A stretch of 14,564 nt of DNA from Candidatus Dormiibacterota bacterium (GCA_003151665.1 PLYD01000232.1:21587-36150), one strand, 5' to 3'. Shown: positions 1-7,715, counted from the stretch's first letter. Notes: generated by a model from the letters alone, not told the origin. Program-made: numbers and translations.

Positions 1-2601
1 GACCTGCATCCAGTCGCCACCTATGCGCTGGGCAGCGAGCAGGAGCCGCACGGTTATCTCGTGGTGCTGAGCCGCGACCGCCTCGCCACGGTTCGGCGGG
101 CACCGGCCACCGACCTGCTGCTCAGGGCCGGCGCCGAGCTGATCGGCAGCTCGCTGGCGAGCCAGCGCCTGATCGCGGAGCTGGAGAACAGCAACCGCCT
201 GCTCGGTGCCCTGGGGAACATGACCACCGCGATGCTCAAGCCGGGTGGCTCTCGCCAGGACGTGCTCGAGGCGGTGGCGGGACACCTCACGGACGCGACA
301 GTGCCGGAGTTCGACTTTCATTTCGCCAGCGTCTACCTACTGGAGGAGCGGGCGGGCGAGACGATGGTCGTGAGCAAGGCGGCGGGCGCGGCGACCACCG
401 CTGCGGTGGATTCAGCAGAGACCTCGAGAGGAGGAGTGCGGCGCGCGCGGGTGCCGCGGTGGGTCCTCGAGGACGCGCGCCAGCTGGCGCCGGATGACGT
501 GCTCGTATACGTCGCGCGGACCTGGCAGGTGGCTGTCGTGGGTCCGAAGCCGTTGGGCGACCAGACCGACCGGGCCGATGTTGTCGCCGGCGCCCTTCCC
601 GCGCACGCAGCCTGGGCTGACGTGCCCGTGGTGCGCAGCGACGGCACCGTGCTGACTCACGTCGCGGCCTGCCTCATCGGCCCGCGTGTCGATACGCGGG
701 CCGCCGTGGCCGGCGATCCGCCGTTCACCCTTGCGGGCGAGGTGTTCGAGAAGAGCGGGCACGGCGAGCTGATCCGGATCTTCCTGCCCTTCGGTTCCGA
801 CCCCAATCACCGTGCGACTGGAGTGCTCGAGGTCGGTTATCACCGTACGCACGATAGGCGGCCAGACTGGGGCCAGATCGAAGCGCTGCGCGCCGCGGCG
901 GCGCAGGTAGCGGTGGCGGTTGAGACAGCGCGGCTGTACGAGGAGGCGCGGCGCCATGGCGACGAGCTCGAGCTGAGCGCCGACGTCAGCCGTGCGATCG
1001 CATCCTCCATCGACCTCGATCAGACCCTTCGGTTGGTCGCCCAGGGTCTGGTGCGCCTGGTCGATGCGTCGCTCTGTCAGATCGCCCTGTACGAAGAGGA
1101 CCGCGAAGGGTGGTTCGGCGCTGCAGCGTCCGACCAGGAAGAGCTGTGGCGGCGGCAACACGGTGAACGCTCGGAGCCGTCCTTCCTGTTCGACGTGCTT
1201 GATCGCGGCGAGCCGCTGGTGGTCGAGGACGCGAGTGCGAATGACCGAGTCAGCGCTTCGTACGTCAAGGCATTTGGCGTGCGATCGCTGCTGGCTCTTC
1301 CGCTGATCGCCGACGGCCAGCCAATCGGCGCCGCAGTGCTTGCTGAGCGCGGTCATCTGCGCACCTTCACGCCTGAGGAGGTCGAGCGCGTGCAGGGCCT
1401 TGCGCTGGGCGCCGCGGTCGCGATCAAGAATGCGCGCTTGCACGCGCTCGCGGAAGAGGAGCGTCACCTCCAGAAGGATTTCGTGCTGGTTGGGTTTGGC
1501 CAGTGGGGTCAGAAGGCGTACGGGCACCTGCAGACGCTGAAACAGTTTTTCAATTTTCGAATTCACGTTGTGGAGCAGGACCTGCCCGGCGCTCGAGAGC
1601 GCCTCGCGACGCGCGAGGAGGAGGTCCGCACGCATGGCGATGCTTTCTACTGGGATGGCGCAGCACTGCCGGCGCATGAGCAGCTACAGCGCGAGCTCGA
1701 GTCCAGCTCTTACGTGATCACATACATCGCGACGCCGGCCGCGACTCATCTGCCCACGCTCGCGCTCTACTACGACCTCAGCGATGTGGTGCTGATCGAG
1801 AAACCGCTGGGCGCGCCGCCCGAGGATTACCGCGAGTTTCTCGACCACGCACCGGGCGGGGTCGAGATCGTGGCCGCCGACCACTACTACTTCAAGCTCG
1901 AGGTGCGGTTGCTGCAGCTTCTGCTGACCGAGGAGCGGACGCTTCGCGATTTCCTCGACAACGTGGAGGAGATTCGCATTGAGATACTGGAAGAGCAGCC
2001 GCTGGTGGGAGCAGCGGCCGACATCGGCGTGATCGCGGACCTCATCCCCCACGCGTTTGCGATCATCTCGCTGCTCACGCCGATCGATCGGATCCATCTG
2101 GATGAGGAGAGGCCGTTGTCGGTGGGGCGGCATGCAGGGCTCGCGGGCCAGCGTGAAAGCTATGCGCGCGTCAAGGCGACGTTCCAGAACCGGGGGCGGT
2201 CGGTGCGGTTGATCATCGATGTCGGCAAGGGGACGGAGAACGCCAAGTGGATCAAGCTGAGCGGCGAGCGGCGCGCAGGTGGGCGCAGCCCGAGCTACAA
2301 GTTCGATTTCGGGCGTGGCGAGGCGATCGACGGGACGCAGGCGACGGTGCGGGCGGCGGTGCGCAGGATTCGCGAGCCGGGGGTACCCGACAACGCCCAC
2401 CTCAACATGCTCCGACACGTGATTGAGAAGAGGCACCCGGCTGTGGGCATCCTCTCAATCCGCGAAGCCATACGCGCCAACCAGAGGGTGCGAGAGCTCG
2501 AGGGGATGGCGGTAGACCTTCTCGCACGAGGCGAGGTCACGAACTACGCGATTGGCACACGGCCGGCGTTCGATGCAAAACACGCGGTGACGACGACGTA
2601 G
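1..2601 (+). CDS. GAF-domain sensor fused to glucose-6-phosphate-dehydrogenase-like oxidoreductase (5' truncated)
   Basis: The frame is open from base 1, so the true start lies upstream; the GTG at 61 is an internal codon. Window residues 1-45 look like the end of a GAF domain followed by a linking helix. A second GAF-like domain with long insertions spans about 75-310, and a clearer GAF about 320-480. From about 492 the protein becomes a Rossmann oxidoreductase: GFGQWG at 498-503, a Glu after the second strand (HVVEQ, usually an NAD preference), and the EKP motif at 600-602. D627-H628-Y629-x-x-K632 matches the D-H-Y-x-x-K substrate signature of glucose-6-phosphate dehydrogenases. D680-L-I-P-H684 sits where that family has its DMVQNH catalytic-His helix, though one residue shorter. 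The roughly 350-residue domain is shorter than free-standing G6PDH (about 480-510). GAF domains bind small ligands or cofactors, so a regulated dehydrogenase is the inference. A generic Gfo/Idh/MocA enzyme is the alternative. Ligand and substrate are unknown. Confidence 0.8.
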   Translation, partial: DLHPVATYALGSEQEPHGYLVVLSRDRLATVRRAPATDLLLRAGAELIGSSLASQRLIAELENSNRLLGALGNMTTAMLKPGGSRQDVLEAVAGHLTDATVPEFDFHFASVYLLEERAGETMVVSKAAGAATTAAVDSAETSRGGVRRARVPRWVLEDARQLAPDDVLVYVARTWQVAVVGPKPLGDQTDRADVVAGALPAHAAWADVPVVRSDGTVLTHVAACLIGPRVDTRAAVAGDPPFTLAGEVFEKSGHGELIRIFLPFGSDPNHRATGVLEVGYHRTHDRRPDWGQIEALRAAAAQVAVAVETARLYEEARRHGDELELSADVSRAIASSIDLDQTLRLVAQGLVRLVDASLCQIALYEEDREGWFGAAASDQEELWRRQHGERSEPSFLFDVLDRGEPLVVEDASANDRVSASYVKAFGVRSLLALPLIADGQPIGAAVLAERGHLRTFTPEEVERVQGLALGAAVAIKNARLHALAEEERHLQKDFVLVGFGQWGQKAYGHLQTLKQFFNFRIHVVEQDLPGARERLATREEEVRTHGDAFYWDGAALPAHEQLQRELESSSYVITYIATPAATHLPTLALYYDLSDVVLIEKPLGAPPEDYREFLDHAPGGVEIVAADHYYFKLEVRLLQLLLTEERTLRDFLDNVEEIRIEILEEQPLVGAAADIGVIADLIPHAFAIISLLTPIDRIHLDEERPLSVGRHAGLAGQRESYARVKATFQNRGRSVRLIIDVGKGTENAKWIKLSGERRAGGRSPSYKFDFGRGEAIDGTQATVRAAVRRIREPGVPDNAHLNMLRHVIEKRHPAVGILSIREAIRANQRVRELEGMAVDLLARGEVTNYAIGTRPAFDAKHAVTTT

Positions 2602-2633
2602 CTTTTTACGTTACGGAGTCCGTCCAGGCCGCA

Positions 2634-2639
2634 TAGTAT
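2634..2639 (+). promoter_or_regulatory. Candidate -10 element (TAGTAT) for the CNBD gene
   Basis: TAGTAT matches TATAAT at four of six positions and ends 7 nt before the ATG at 2647. No Shine-Dalgarno sequence is visible in this interval. The arrangement is compatible with a leaderless transcript. No good -35 is seen. Confidence 0.3.
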
Positions 2640-2646
2640 CTGGGAC

Positions 2647-3042
2647 ATGACGGACATCAAATCGACCAAGCTGTTCCAGGGCTTGCCTGACGGGGAGATC
2701 AAGAAGATTGAGCGCCAGTTGAAGGCGGTTCAGCATCCTGCCGGTCACGAGATCGTCATGAGGGGCGATGGCGGAGTTGGGTTCATGATCATCACGGACG
2801 GCACGGTGACCGTCACCACGGTCCAGGGCAAGAAGCGAAAGCTCGGGCCTGGCGATTCCTTCGACGAGATGGCGCTTCTCGACCACGAGGGCCGCAGCGC
2901 CACCGTCAAGGCCGACACCGCCGTGTCGCTGGCCACGATCCCGGAATGGGGCTTCAAGTCATTTCTGGCCGAACACCCCGAGGTGGCGTTCCGCCTCATG
3001 CAGGTCCTGAGCCAGCGGGTGCGTCAGGCCGAGGGCGAGTAG
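2647..3042 (+). CDS. Single-domain cyclic-nucleotide-binding (CNBD/CRP-type) protein
   Basis: This 131-residue protein is essentially one cyclic-nucleotide-binding beta-roll with an N-terminal helix (T-K-L-F-Q-G-L, typical of CNBD entry) and a C-terminal helix from about 108. The phosphate-binding cassette region at 71-86 reads S-F-D-E-M-A-L-L-x4-R-S-A-T. E74 and R83, which contact ribose and phosphate in the family, are present, but the usual Gly of F-G-E is Asp73. There is no DNA-binding helix-turn-helix, kinase or channel domain, so the protein would act by ligand-dependent interaction with a partner. It lies 45 bp downstream of the GAF-dehydrogenase gene in the same direction, which makes that protein a possible partner (inference). 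The start is the ATG at 2647, with no clear Shine-Dalgarno. Confidence 0.85.
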   Translation: MTDIKSTKLFQGLPDGEIKKIERQLKAVQHPAGHEIVMRGDGGVGFMIITDGTVTVTTVQGKKRKLGPGDSFDEMALLDHEGRSATVKADTAVSLATIPEWGFKSFLAEHPEVAFRLMQVLSQRVRQAEGE

Positions 3043-3128
3043 CGCTCTAGCACCAGCGGAATTTGAGGCCCTCCCCGACGAGCTGCCCACATCGATGGCG
3101 ACGAAATACCCCGCCGCGGCCACGGCGA

Positions 3129-3857
3129 CTACTCGGGGGCCGGCGTGGGGTGGGGCACCGACGTCTTACCGAGCGATTGGAGCCGCGTCGGCAGGATGGT
3201 CAGCTCCGGTATGTGGGCGCGTCGGGGAAGCTTCAAGAGCATCACGCAAGCCTCGGCGACGTCCTCAGGGCGGAGCATCGCCTCCGCCACCTCGGGCGTA
3301 GGTGGGGACGGCCGCTTGAGCAACAGCTGGGTGTTGACGAGGCCGGGTTTGATGACTGAGAAGCGGACACCGTTCATGTGCTCCTCGAACCCTGCAGCGG
3401 CCGCCAGGGCGCTCATGCCCGCCTTGCTCGCCGCGTAGGCGGGGCCGCTGAGGTCCGGCCATTGGCCTGAGACGCTGCCGATCAGCAAGACGTCGCCCCG
3501 AGCCTCGCGCAGCTTGTGCAGCCCCGCGTTGATGAAGTAGAACGCGCCGCTGAGGTTCACTGCGATGAGGTGATTCCACACGGCCGGCGTGATTTCCTCG
3601 AGGCGGCGCCGCGGTACGTTGTCGCCTGCTGCGCAAACCAGGATGTCCAGGTGGTCCAGCGAACCGACGAACCGCTGCACCGCCGGCTGGTCCGTCACGT
3701 CGAGCTTCACCGGACCGCGGCGGCCGATCGCGTGGCAGGTGACGCCCGCATCGGTGAGGCTCGCGACGACGGCCGCGCCGATTCCGCTCCCGCCGCCCGT
3801 GACGATGGCGACCTTGCCGGCCAGCGATTCAGGCACTGAGGAAGACCTTGATGTCAT
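3129..3857 (-). CDS. SDR-family NAD(P)-dependent oxidoreductase
   Basis: This 242-residue classical short-chain dehydrogenase has the cofactor loop TGGGSGIG at 20-27, a CAAG in place of NNAG at 75-78, the structural N101, and the catalytic S128, Y141 and K145 (Y-A-A-S-K). The C-terminal 20 residues are proline-rich and lack the usual SDR ending. The ATG at 3857 is preceded by AAAGGG about 7 nt upstream, which supports this start over a GTG seven codons later. The gene overlaps the end of the upstream dehydrogenase by 29 bp on the same strand, so the two are almost certainly co-transcribed. A second step in polyol or sugar-acid oxidation is plausible, but the substrate cannot be read from the sequence. 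Confidence 0.9.
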   Translation of the reverse strand: MTSRSSSVPESLAGKVAIVTGGGSGIGAAVVASLTDAGVTCHAIGRRGPVKLDVTDQPAVQRFVGSLDHLDILVCAAGDNVPRRRLEEITPAVWNHLIAVNLSGAFYFINAGLHKLREARGDVLLIGSVSGQWPDLSGPAYAASKAGMSALAAAAGFEEHMNGVRFSVIKPGLVNTQLLLKRPSPPTPEVAEAMLRPEDVAEACVMLLKLPRRAHIPELTILPTRLQSLGKTSVPHPTPAPE

Positions 3858-4815
3858 CGGTCGGCCCTTTCGCCAGGAGCGCGAAGGCCGCAGGACCGTC
3901 GTCCAACGGCAGCACCGCTTTCAGGTCGCCGATCCCGGCCTTGCCCTGCGCCAGCCAATCGAGCGACTGCTGAAAGTCTGCATCCGAGTAGGCAAACACG
4001 CCGCGGATGGTGTGGTTGCCGCGGATCACGCGCCGCCACGGCAGCGGGGTCTCGTCGCTGTGCATGCCGATGAAGACGGCTGTGCCCCCCGGGTTCAGCA
4101 GGTCGAGGGCGAGCACGCGCGTCGCCTCCGAACCGACAGCGTCGACCACGACGTCGACCCCGAGCCGCAAGCCTTCGGCTGTGGCGTGGCTGGCGTGGGC
4201 GCCCAGGCGCGTCGCGTGCTCGCGGCGCATCGGGTGGCTCTCGATGACGGTGAGCGACGCGATGCCATGGAGCAGGGCCGCCTGCATGCACCCAAGGCCG
4301 ATGGTCCCGGCGCCAATGACCACCGCGGTCTTCGCGCCATCGGGCACTCCCTGGCGGATGGCATGCACGCCGTTCGCCAGCGGCTCGGCGAGCGCGCCGA
4401 GACGGGCGTCCATGCCGGCCGGCATCTCGACGAGGCAGCGTTCAGGCACGGAGACGGTGGTGGCGAAGCCGCCAGGCACGGCGACGCCGACCAGATAGCG
4501 GTCAGGGCAGAGGTTGCGGCCGCCACTCGCGCAGTAGGTGCAATGGCCACACCCGACTATTGGATTGACCGCCACCCGCTTGCCGAGCCAGGTCCTGTCG
4601 ACGGACTCCCCCACCTCGATCACCGTGCCGGCGAGCTCATGACCCATCACCAGCGGCGGCACGCGGTTCGACATCATGCCGAGGTAACCTTCGACCTCCG
4701 AGCCGCAAATGCCTGTTGCCTCGCTGTGGACCAAAGCTTCGCCGGCCTTGGGGCGAGGGTCAGGAACCTCGTCCACGGTCATCCAGCCGGGGCCGCGCCA
4801 GGTCAGTGCCTTCAC
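3829..4815 (-). CDS. Zinc-dependent medium-chain alcohol/polyol dehydrogenase
   Basis: This 328-residue medium-chain dehydrogenase has a GroES-like N-terminal domain with catalytic-zinc ligands C37 and H59-E60 (G-H-E) plus E144. The structural-zinc cysteines are C89, C92, C95 and C103. A Rossmann domain follows with G168-x-G170-x-x-G173. All metal ligands are intact, so an active NAD(P)-dependent dehydrogenase is expected. The closest named relatives by motif are threonine, sorbitol/idonate and galactitol-1-phosphate dehydrogenases; I cannot choose among them. The start is GTG at 4815, with purine-rich GGGA and AGGA runs just upstream. It is the first gene of a two-gene unit with the SDR that overlaps its end, and is divergent from the polyphosphate kinase gene across 99 bp. 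Confidence 0.9.
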   Translation of the reverse strand: MKALTWRGPGWMTVDEVPDPRPKAGEALVHSEATGICGSEVEGYLGMMSNRVPPLVMGHELAGTVIEVGESVDRTWLGKRVAVNPIVGCGHCTYCASGGRNLCPDRYLVGVAVPGGFATTVSVPERCLVEMPAGMDARLGALAEPLANGVHAIRQGVPDGAKTAVVIGAGTIGLGCMQAALLHGIASLTVIESHPMRREHATRLGAHASHATAEGLRLGVDVVVDAVGSEATRVLALDLLNPGGTAVFIGMHSDETPLPWRRVIRGNHTIRGVFAYSDADFQQSLDWLAQGKAGIGDLKAVLPLDDGPAAFALLAKGPTDDIKVFLSA

Positions 4816-4894
4816 TCCTGTCCCATCCCTATCCCATCATCCGCTTACTCATGCGGCGTCACTTTTGAACGGTTACTTTCGGCGCGTTGCGGAG

Positions 4895-4900
4895 TAGCCT
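4895..4900 (+). promoter_or_regulatory. Weak candidate -10 (TAGCCT) for the PPK2 gene
   Basis: TAGCCT lies 14 nt before the ATG at 4915 in the 99-bp divergent region between the dehydrogenase and PPK2 genes. There is no Shine-Dalgarno at the ATG. A TTGAAC at 4865-4870 resembles a -35, but the 24-nt spacing is too long, so this is tentative. Confidence 0.2.
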
Positions 4901-4914
4901 ACGCAAGCTCCGAA

Positions 4915-5754
4915 ATGGCTGACAAGAAAAAGGGGACCGCAAACCCTGCAAAGCGCGCAGGGTCGCCGAAACAGCTCGAGAAAAAGGCGTACGAGAAGGA
5001 GCTTCGACGCCTACAGGTTGAGCTCGTTCAGCTGGAGGAATGGATCCGCCACCACAACCTGCGCGTGGTGGCGGTGTTCGAAGGTCGGGACACAGCCGGC
5101 AAGGGCGGCGTCATCAAACGGATAACGGCTCTGCTCAACCCTCGCTTCTGCCGGGTTGTGGCCCTCACCGCCCCGAGCGAGAGAGAGCGGACAGAGTGGT
5201 ATTTCCAACGTTACGTCGCGCACTTGCCTTCGGCAGGCGAGATGGTCCTGTTCGATCGGAGCTGGTATAACCGCGCGGGCGTCGAACGCGTCATGGGGTT
5301 CTGCACCGACGACGAGTTCAAGGAGTTCAAGCGCGCGTGTCCCGAGTTCGAGAGGATGCTCGTGAGGTCTGGAATCATCCTCATCAAGTACTGGCTGTCA
5401 GTGAGCGACGATGAGCAGGAGCGCCGGTTCAGGGCGCGCATCAAGGACCCGAGCAAGCGATGGAAGCTGAGCCCAATGGATCTGCAGGCTCGCGCGCGTT
5501 GGGTCGACTACTCCGAGGCCAAGGACAACATGTTCAAGTTCAGCGACATCAAAGAGGCGCCATGGCATGTAGTCGAGACGGACAACAAACGCGCGGCTCA
5601 TCTGAACCTGATCACGCACTTCCTCAAGCAGATCCCCTACAGCGATGTGCCGCACGAAGAATCGTTCAAGTTGCCGGCTCGGCAGAAGCGCAAGTACAGC
5701 AGGCCGCCGAAGGCCTCAATGAGGATGGTGCCTGTCCGCTATGAGGTGGTCTGA
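4915..5754 (+). CDS. ppk2: Polyphosphate kinase 2, class I (single domain)
   Basis: This 279-residue protein contains the full PPK2 signature. The Walker A is G57-R-D-T-A-G-K63-G-G, Walker B is L-F-D114-R-S-W-Y-N-R, and the lid region around 160-205 has K-Y-W-L-S-V-S, R-W-K-L-S-P-M-D and R-W-V-D-Y. These blocks, notably Y-N-R-A-G-V-E-R-V-M-G-F-C, are characteristic of class I PPK2. That class transfers phosphate between polyphosphate and nucleoside diphosphates, in practice often making ATP or GTP from polyP. The length suits a one-domain cytosolic enzyme. The N-terminal 25 residues are Lys-rich and likely disordered. The reading frame stays open far upstream (from 3589), but that part is antisense to the dehydrogenase and SDR genes and is not coding. 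The gene ends 6 bp before the convergent hydrolase-like gene. Confidence 0.95.
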   Translation: MADKKKGTANPAKRAGSPKQLEKKAYEKELRRLQVELVQLEEWIRHHNLRVVAVFEGRDTAGKGGVIKRITALLNPRFCRVVALTAPSERERTEWYFQRYVAHLPSAGEMVLFDRSWYNRAGVERVMGFCTDDEFKEFKRACPEFERMLVRSGIILIKYWLSVSDDEQERRFRARIKDPSKRWKLSPMDLQARARWVDYSEAKDNMFKFSDIKEAPWHVVETDNKRAAHLNLITHFLKQIPYSDVPHEESFKLPARQKRKYSRPPKASMRMVPVRYEVV

Positions 5755-5760
5755 CCTGCC

Positions 5761-6894
5761 TCAGGACTCACTTAGGGTGCGGGCGACTGCATCGAGGTAG
5801 CGCGAGTCGCTTGAGCGTTCGCGCGCGATCCAGTATTCGGCACCCCAAAAGACGTAGGCGTCCAGGTCAAAGCCCGCTTCACGAGCCCAACCAATGCACC
5901 GGTTGTAGTTCTGAATGACCAGCTCCGGCGTGCAGCTGTACATCGAACGGCCGGTCGGGCTCGGCGGCACCGTCACCGCCTCCCATGGCTCGGCTTGCCC
6001 CTCGGAGATCATCAGCCGCTTCCCGTTGCTGCGAGCCCACGCGAAGATTTCCTTCCGCCGTCGCTGATTGCCCGCGACGTCCTCACCATGCAAATAGACA
6101 GTTGTCGCGCCCAGCTTCATCAGAGCGTGCCGCGGGTAATAGTCGATGCCCACCACATCGGCGAGCTGCTGCGCTATCGCCAGTGAGTCGCCCTGGTCTC
6201 GAGTGCTCCACCACTGCTGCGCACGCACCGGCGTCGAGGTGGGCAGGAAGCCGTTCATCATGATCGGCCGGGTTGGATCTGCCTTCCTGACCGCATCTAC
6301 CTCTGCCTTCACGAAGTCGACGGACAGGCGCCACGAGTGCTCCACCCCCAGCGGGTCGACAGCTTCGTGCTCGACCTGCCAGGCCACGATCGCGGTCTTC
6401 CCTCGATAGCGGTCGACGATCCGCGTGACGAAGGCGAGCGCGGCGGCGAGCAGACGTTGATGCGTTTCCGGCCGAACAAGAATGCCTTCTCGCAGTGGCT
6501 TCTGCACGTGGTGGGCCGGCACGAAGAATTCGGGATAGCCGAATGTCTTCAGCGGTCCCACGCAAAGAACTATTCGTTTGCCGGCGCGCTCCGCAGCGTC
6601 GACCTGCCAATCCAGCTCGCTGGGATCGAACTCTCCCGGCGCACGCTCGATGCGGTTCCAGTAGGCGCCCAGCCGAATAAGCGTGAAGGGATAGCTGAGG
6701 ATCTGGTCCAGCGTCGCCCGGGCATCAAGGCCGAGCGCGTCGACCTGCGGAGGTCGAAAGCTGACGCCAAGCTCGGTCTTCTCTCGTGCGGCGACCGGCA
6801 CGTCGCGCCATCGATCGGTCGACGGAGCGGCGGCTCGCCGAAGGCGTACCTCCGAGACTATCGGCAGCGCAAGTCGAGTGGCCAGAGCAGCCAT
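5761..6894 (-). CDS. Glycoside hydrolase-like TIM-barrel protein (clan GH-A type, GH42/GH5-like)
   Basis: This protein is 377 residues from the ATG at 6894. That ATG has AGGA about 5-6 nt upstream and is preferred over a TTG five codons earlier. An early strand-helix block at 73-110 (L-G-A-Y-W-N-R-I-E, then D-x-x-V-x-x-A-E-R-A-G-K-R-I-V-L) matches the barrel entry of GH42 and GH5 beta-glycosidases. W172-Q-V-E-H-E177 aligns with the acid/base strand W-Q-x-D-N-E of GH42, with His in place of the usual Asn before E177. S297-E298-G-Q-A-E-P-W is a good nucleophile strand. Y-V-F-W-G near 355 fits the last barrel strand. There is no obvious signal peptide, so it is probably cytosolic. Substrate is unknown. 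It converges on PPK2 and is divergent from the methyltransferase. Confidence 0.75.
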   Translation of the reverse strand: MAALATRLALPIVSEVRLRRAAAPSTDRWRDVPVAAREKTELGVSFRPPQVDALGLDARATLDQILSYPFTLIRLGAYWNRIERAPGEFDPSELDWQVDAAERAGKRIVLCVGPLKTFGYPEFFVPAHHVQKPLREGILVRPETHQRLLAAALAFVTRIVDRYRGKTAIVAWQVEHEAVDPLGVEHSWRLSVDFVKAEVDAVRKADPTRPIMMNGFLPTSTPVRAQQWWSTRDQGDSLAIAQQLADVVGIDYYPRHALMKLGATTVYLHGEDVAGNQRRRKEIFAWARSNGKRLMISEGQAEPWEAVTVPPSPTGRSMYSCTPELVIQNYNRCIGWAREAGFDLDAYVFWGAEYWIARERSSDSRYLDAVARTLSES

Positions 6895-6909
6895 CCTAGT
6901 CCTGCGCAA

Positions 6910-6915
6910 TACTCT
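6910..6915 (+). promoter_or_regulatory. Candidate -10 element (TACTCT) for the methyltransferase gene
   Basis: TACTCT fits the TAnnnT pattern and ends 5 nt before the GTG start at 6921, with no Shine-Dalgarno. It lies in the 26-bp gap between two divergent start codons. Any -35 would have to fall inside the hydrolase coding region. Confidence 0.25.
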
Positions 6916-6920
6916 GTCCG

Positions 6921-7586
6921 GTGAGCGACTGCTGCACGCCGAAGGGCTACCGGCAGATCTTCAGCGAACGCGGCGCGCGGGCGCAGGCGCGCGACTACCG
7001 CCGCAATGGCCTCGACGCCACCTCGCGCCGCATCGTGGACCTGTTGAAGGAACGGGGCGTTCAAGGTTTGACCTTGCTGGAGATTGGCGGCGGGATCGGC
7101 GCGATCCAGATCGAGTTGTTGAAGGCGGGCATGGCCCGCGCCGTCAGCGTGGAGCTGACTCCCAGCTACGAAGCGAGCGCGGCCGGCCTTCTGCGCGAAG
7201 CGGGCCTGGCGGATCGGGTCGAGCGCCGCGTGATGGACTTCGTCGATGCCGCCACCGAAGTCGCATCTGCCGACATCGTTGTGATGAACCGCGTGGTGTG
7301 CTGCTACCCGGACCTGCTGCGCCTCGAGGGGGCTGCGGCGGATCACGCACTTCATACCCTCGTCATGAGCTTTCCGAAAGAACGATGGTGGACGAAGGTG
7401 ATGGTGTGGATGGCGAACGGTGGCATGGCCATCACTCGGCGCGAGTTCCGCATATTTCTGCACCCGGTCGCCCAGATCTGGGCCACCGGCGAGTCACACG
7501 GCCTCGAGCGCTCGGTCAGCCGTCCCGGAATGTTCTGGGAAATCGCAGCCATGCAGCGTGGGGCGCCGCTGCCGGCCACTGTCTAA
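6921..7586 (+). CDS. Class I SAM-dependent methyltransferase
   Basis: This 221-residue Rossmann-fold methyltransferase has motif I L-L-E54-I-G-G-G-I-G60 and an acidic E78 at the end of the second strand (S-V-E-L-T), which would bind the SAM ribose. The motif IV-like strand is D118-I-V-V-M-N-R-V-V-C-C-Y-P-D. The R-V-V-C-C-Y-P-D stretch resembles Mg-protoporphyrin O-methyltransferase-like (BchM/UbiG-type) proteins, but no pigment genes are nearby, so I do not assign that function. The N-terminus begins with a C-C pair at residues 4-5. Residues 150-180 contain an amphipathic W-rich segment that could contact a lipid or hydrophobic substrate (inference). The start is GTG without a Shine-Dalgarno, 26 bp from the divergent hydrolase start. 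Confidence 0.85.
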   Translation: MSDCCTPKGYRQIFSERGARAQARDYRRNGLDATSRRIVDLLKERGVQGLTLLEIGGGIGAIQIELLKAGMARAVSVELTPSYEASAAGLLREAGLADRVERRVMDFVDAATEVASADIVVMNRVVCCYPDLLRLEGAAADHALHTLVMSFPKERWWTKVMVWMANGGMAITRREFRIFLHPVAQIWATGESHGLERSVSRPGMFWEIAAMQRGAPLPATV

Positions 7587-7701
7587 GGCAAGAAGCCTTC
7601 AGACCTTCTTAGAAGCTCCTGCTCGGTCGGGTTCGCAGCGCAGGTAAACGACGCCGGAGCCGAACTTCAAGCTTGTGCATACGTCGATCTTGACGGGAAT
7701 C

Positions 7702-7707
7702 TAGTCT
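7702..7707 (+). promoter_or_regulatory. Candidate -10 element (TAGTCT) for the MurI-like gene
   Basis: TAGTCT fits TAnnnT and ends 8 nt before the GTG at 7716, with no Shine-Dalgarno between. A TTGACG at 7690-7695 is too close (6 nt) to act as its -35. The rest of the 129-bp gap from 7587 holds no feature I can name. Confidence 0.25.
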
Positions 7708-7715
7708 TTGTCGTC

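Noticed and set aside
412..1677. 421-residue minus-strand open frame opposite the GAF gene
   Set aside because: It is a shadow of a high-GC coding strand with no recognisable domain. The sense frame has clear GAF and dehydrogenase motifs.
1684..2436. 250-residue minus-strand open frame opposite the dehydrogenase domain
   Set aside because: Same reason: Arg/Pro/His-rich composition and no motif, while the sense frame is well supported.
3589..4914. Plus-strand open frame continuous with the PPK2 gene, giving a 721-residue product
   Set aside because: The stretch is antisense to the dehydrogenase and SDR genes, has Arg/His/Ala-rich low-quality composition, and the PPK2 domain begins at the ATG at 4915.
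6878..7612. 244-residue plus-strand frame overlapping the methyltransferase
   Set aside because: It is out of frame with the SAM-binding motifs, Arg/Gly-rich, and extends past the methyltransferase stop only by chance.
7690..7707. TTGACG plus TAGTCT as a full promoter for the MurI-like gene
   Set aside because: The 6-nt spacing is far from the 16-18 nt required; only the -10-like element is retained, at low confidence.
7587..7715. Terminator after the methyltransferase gene
   Set aside because: Short AGAAG/CTTCT repeats are present but do not form a stable stem followed by a T-run.
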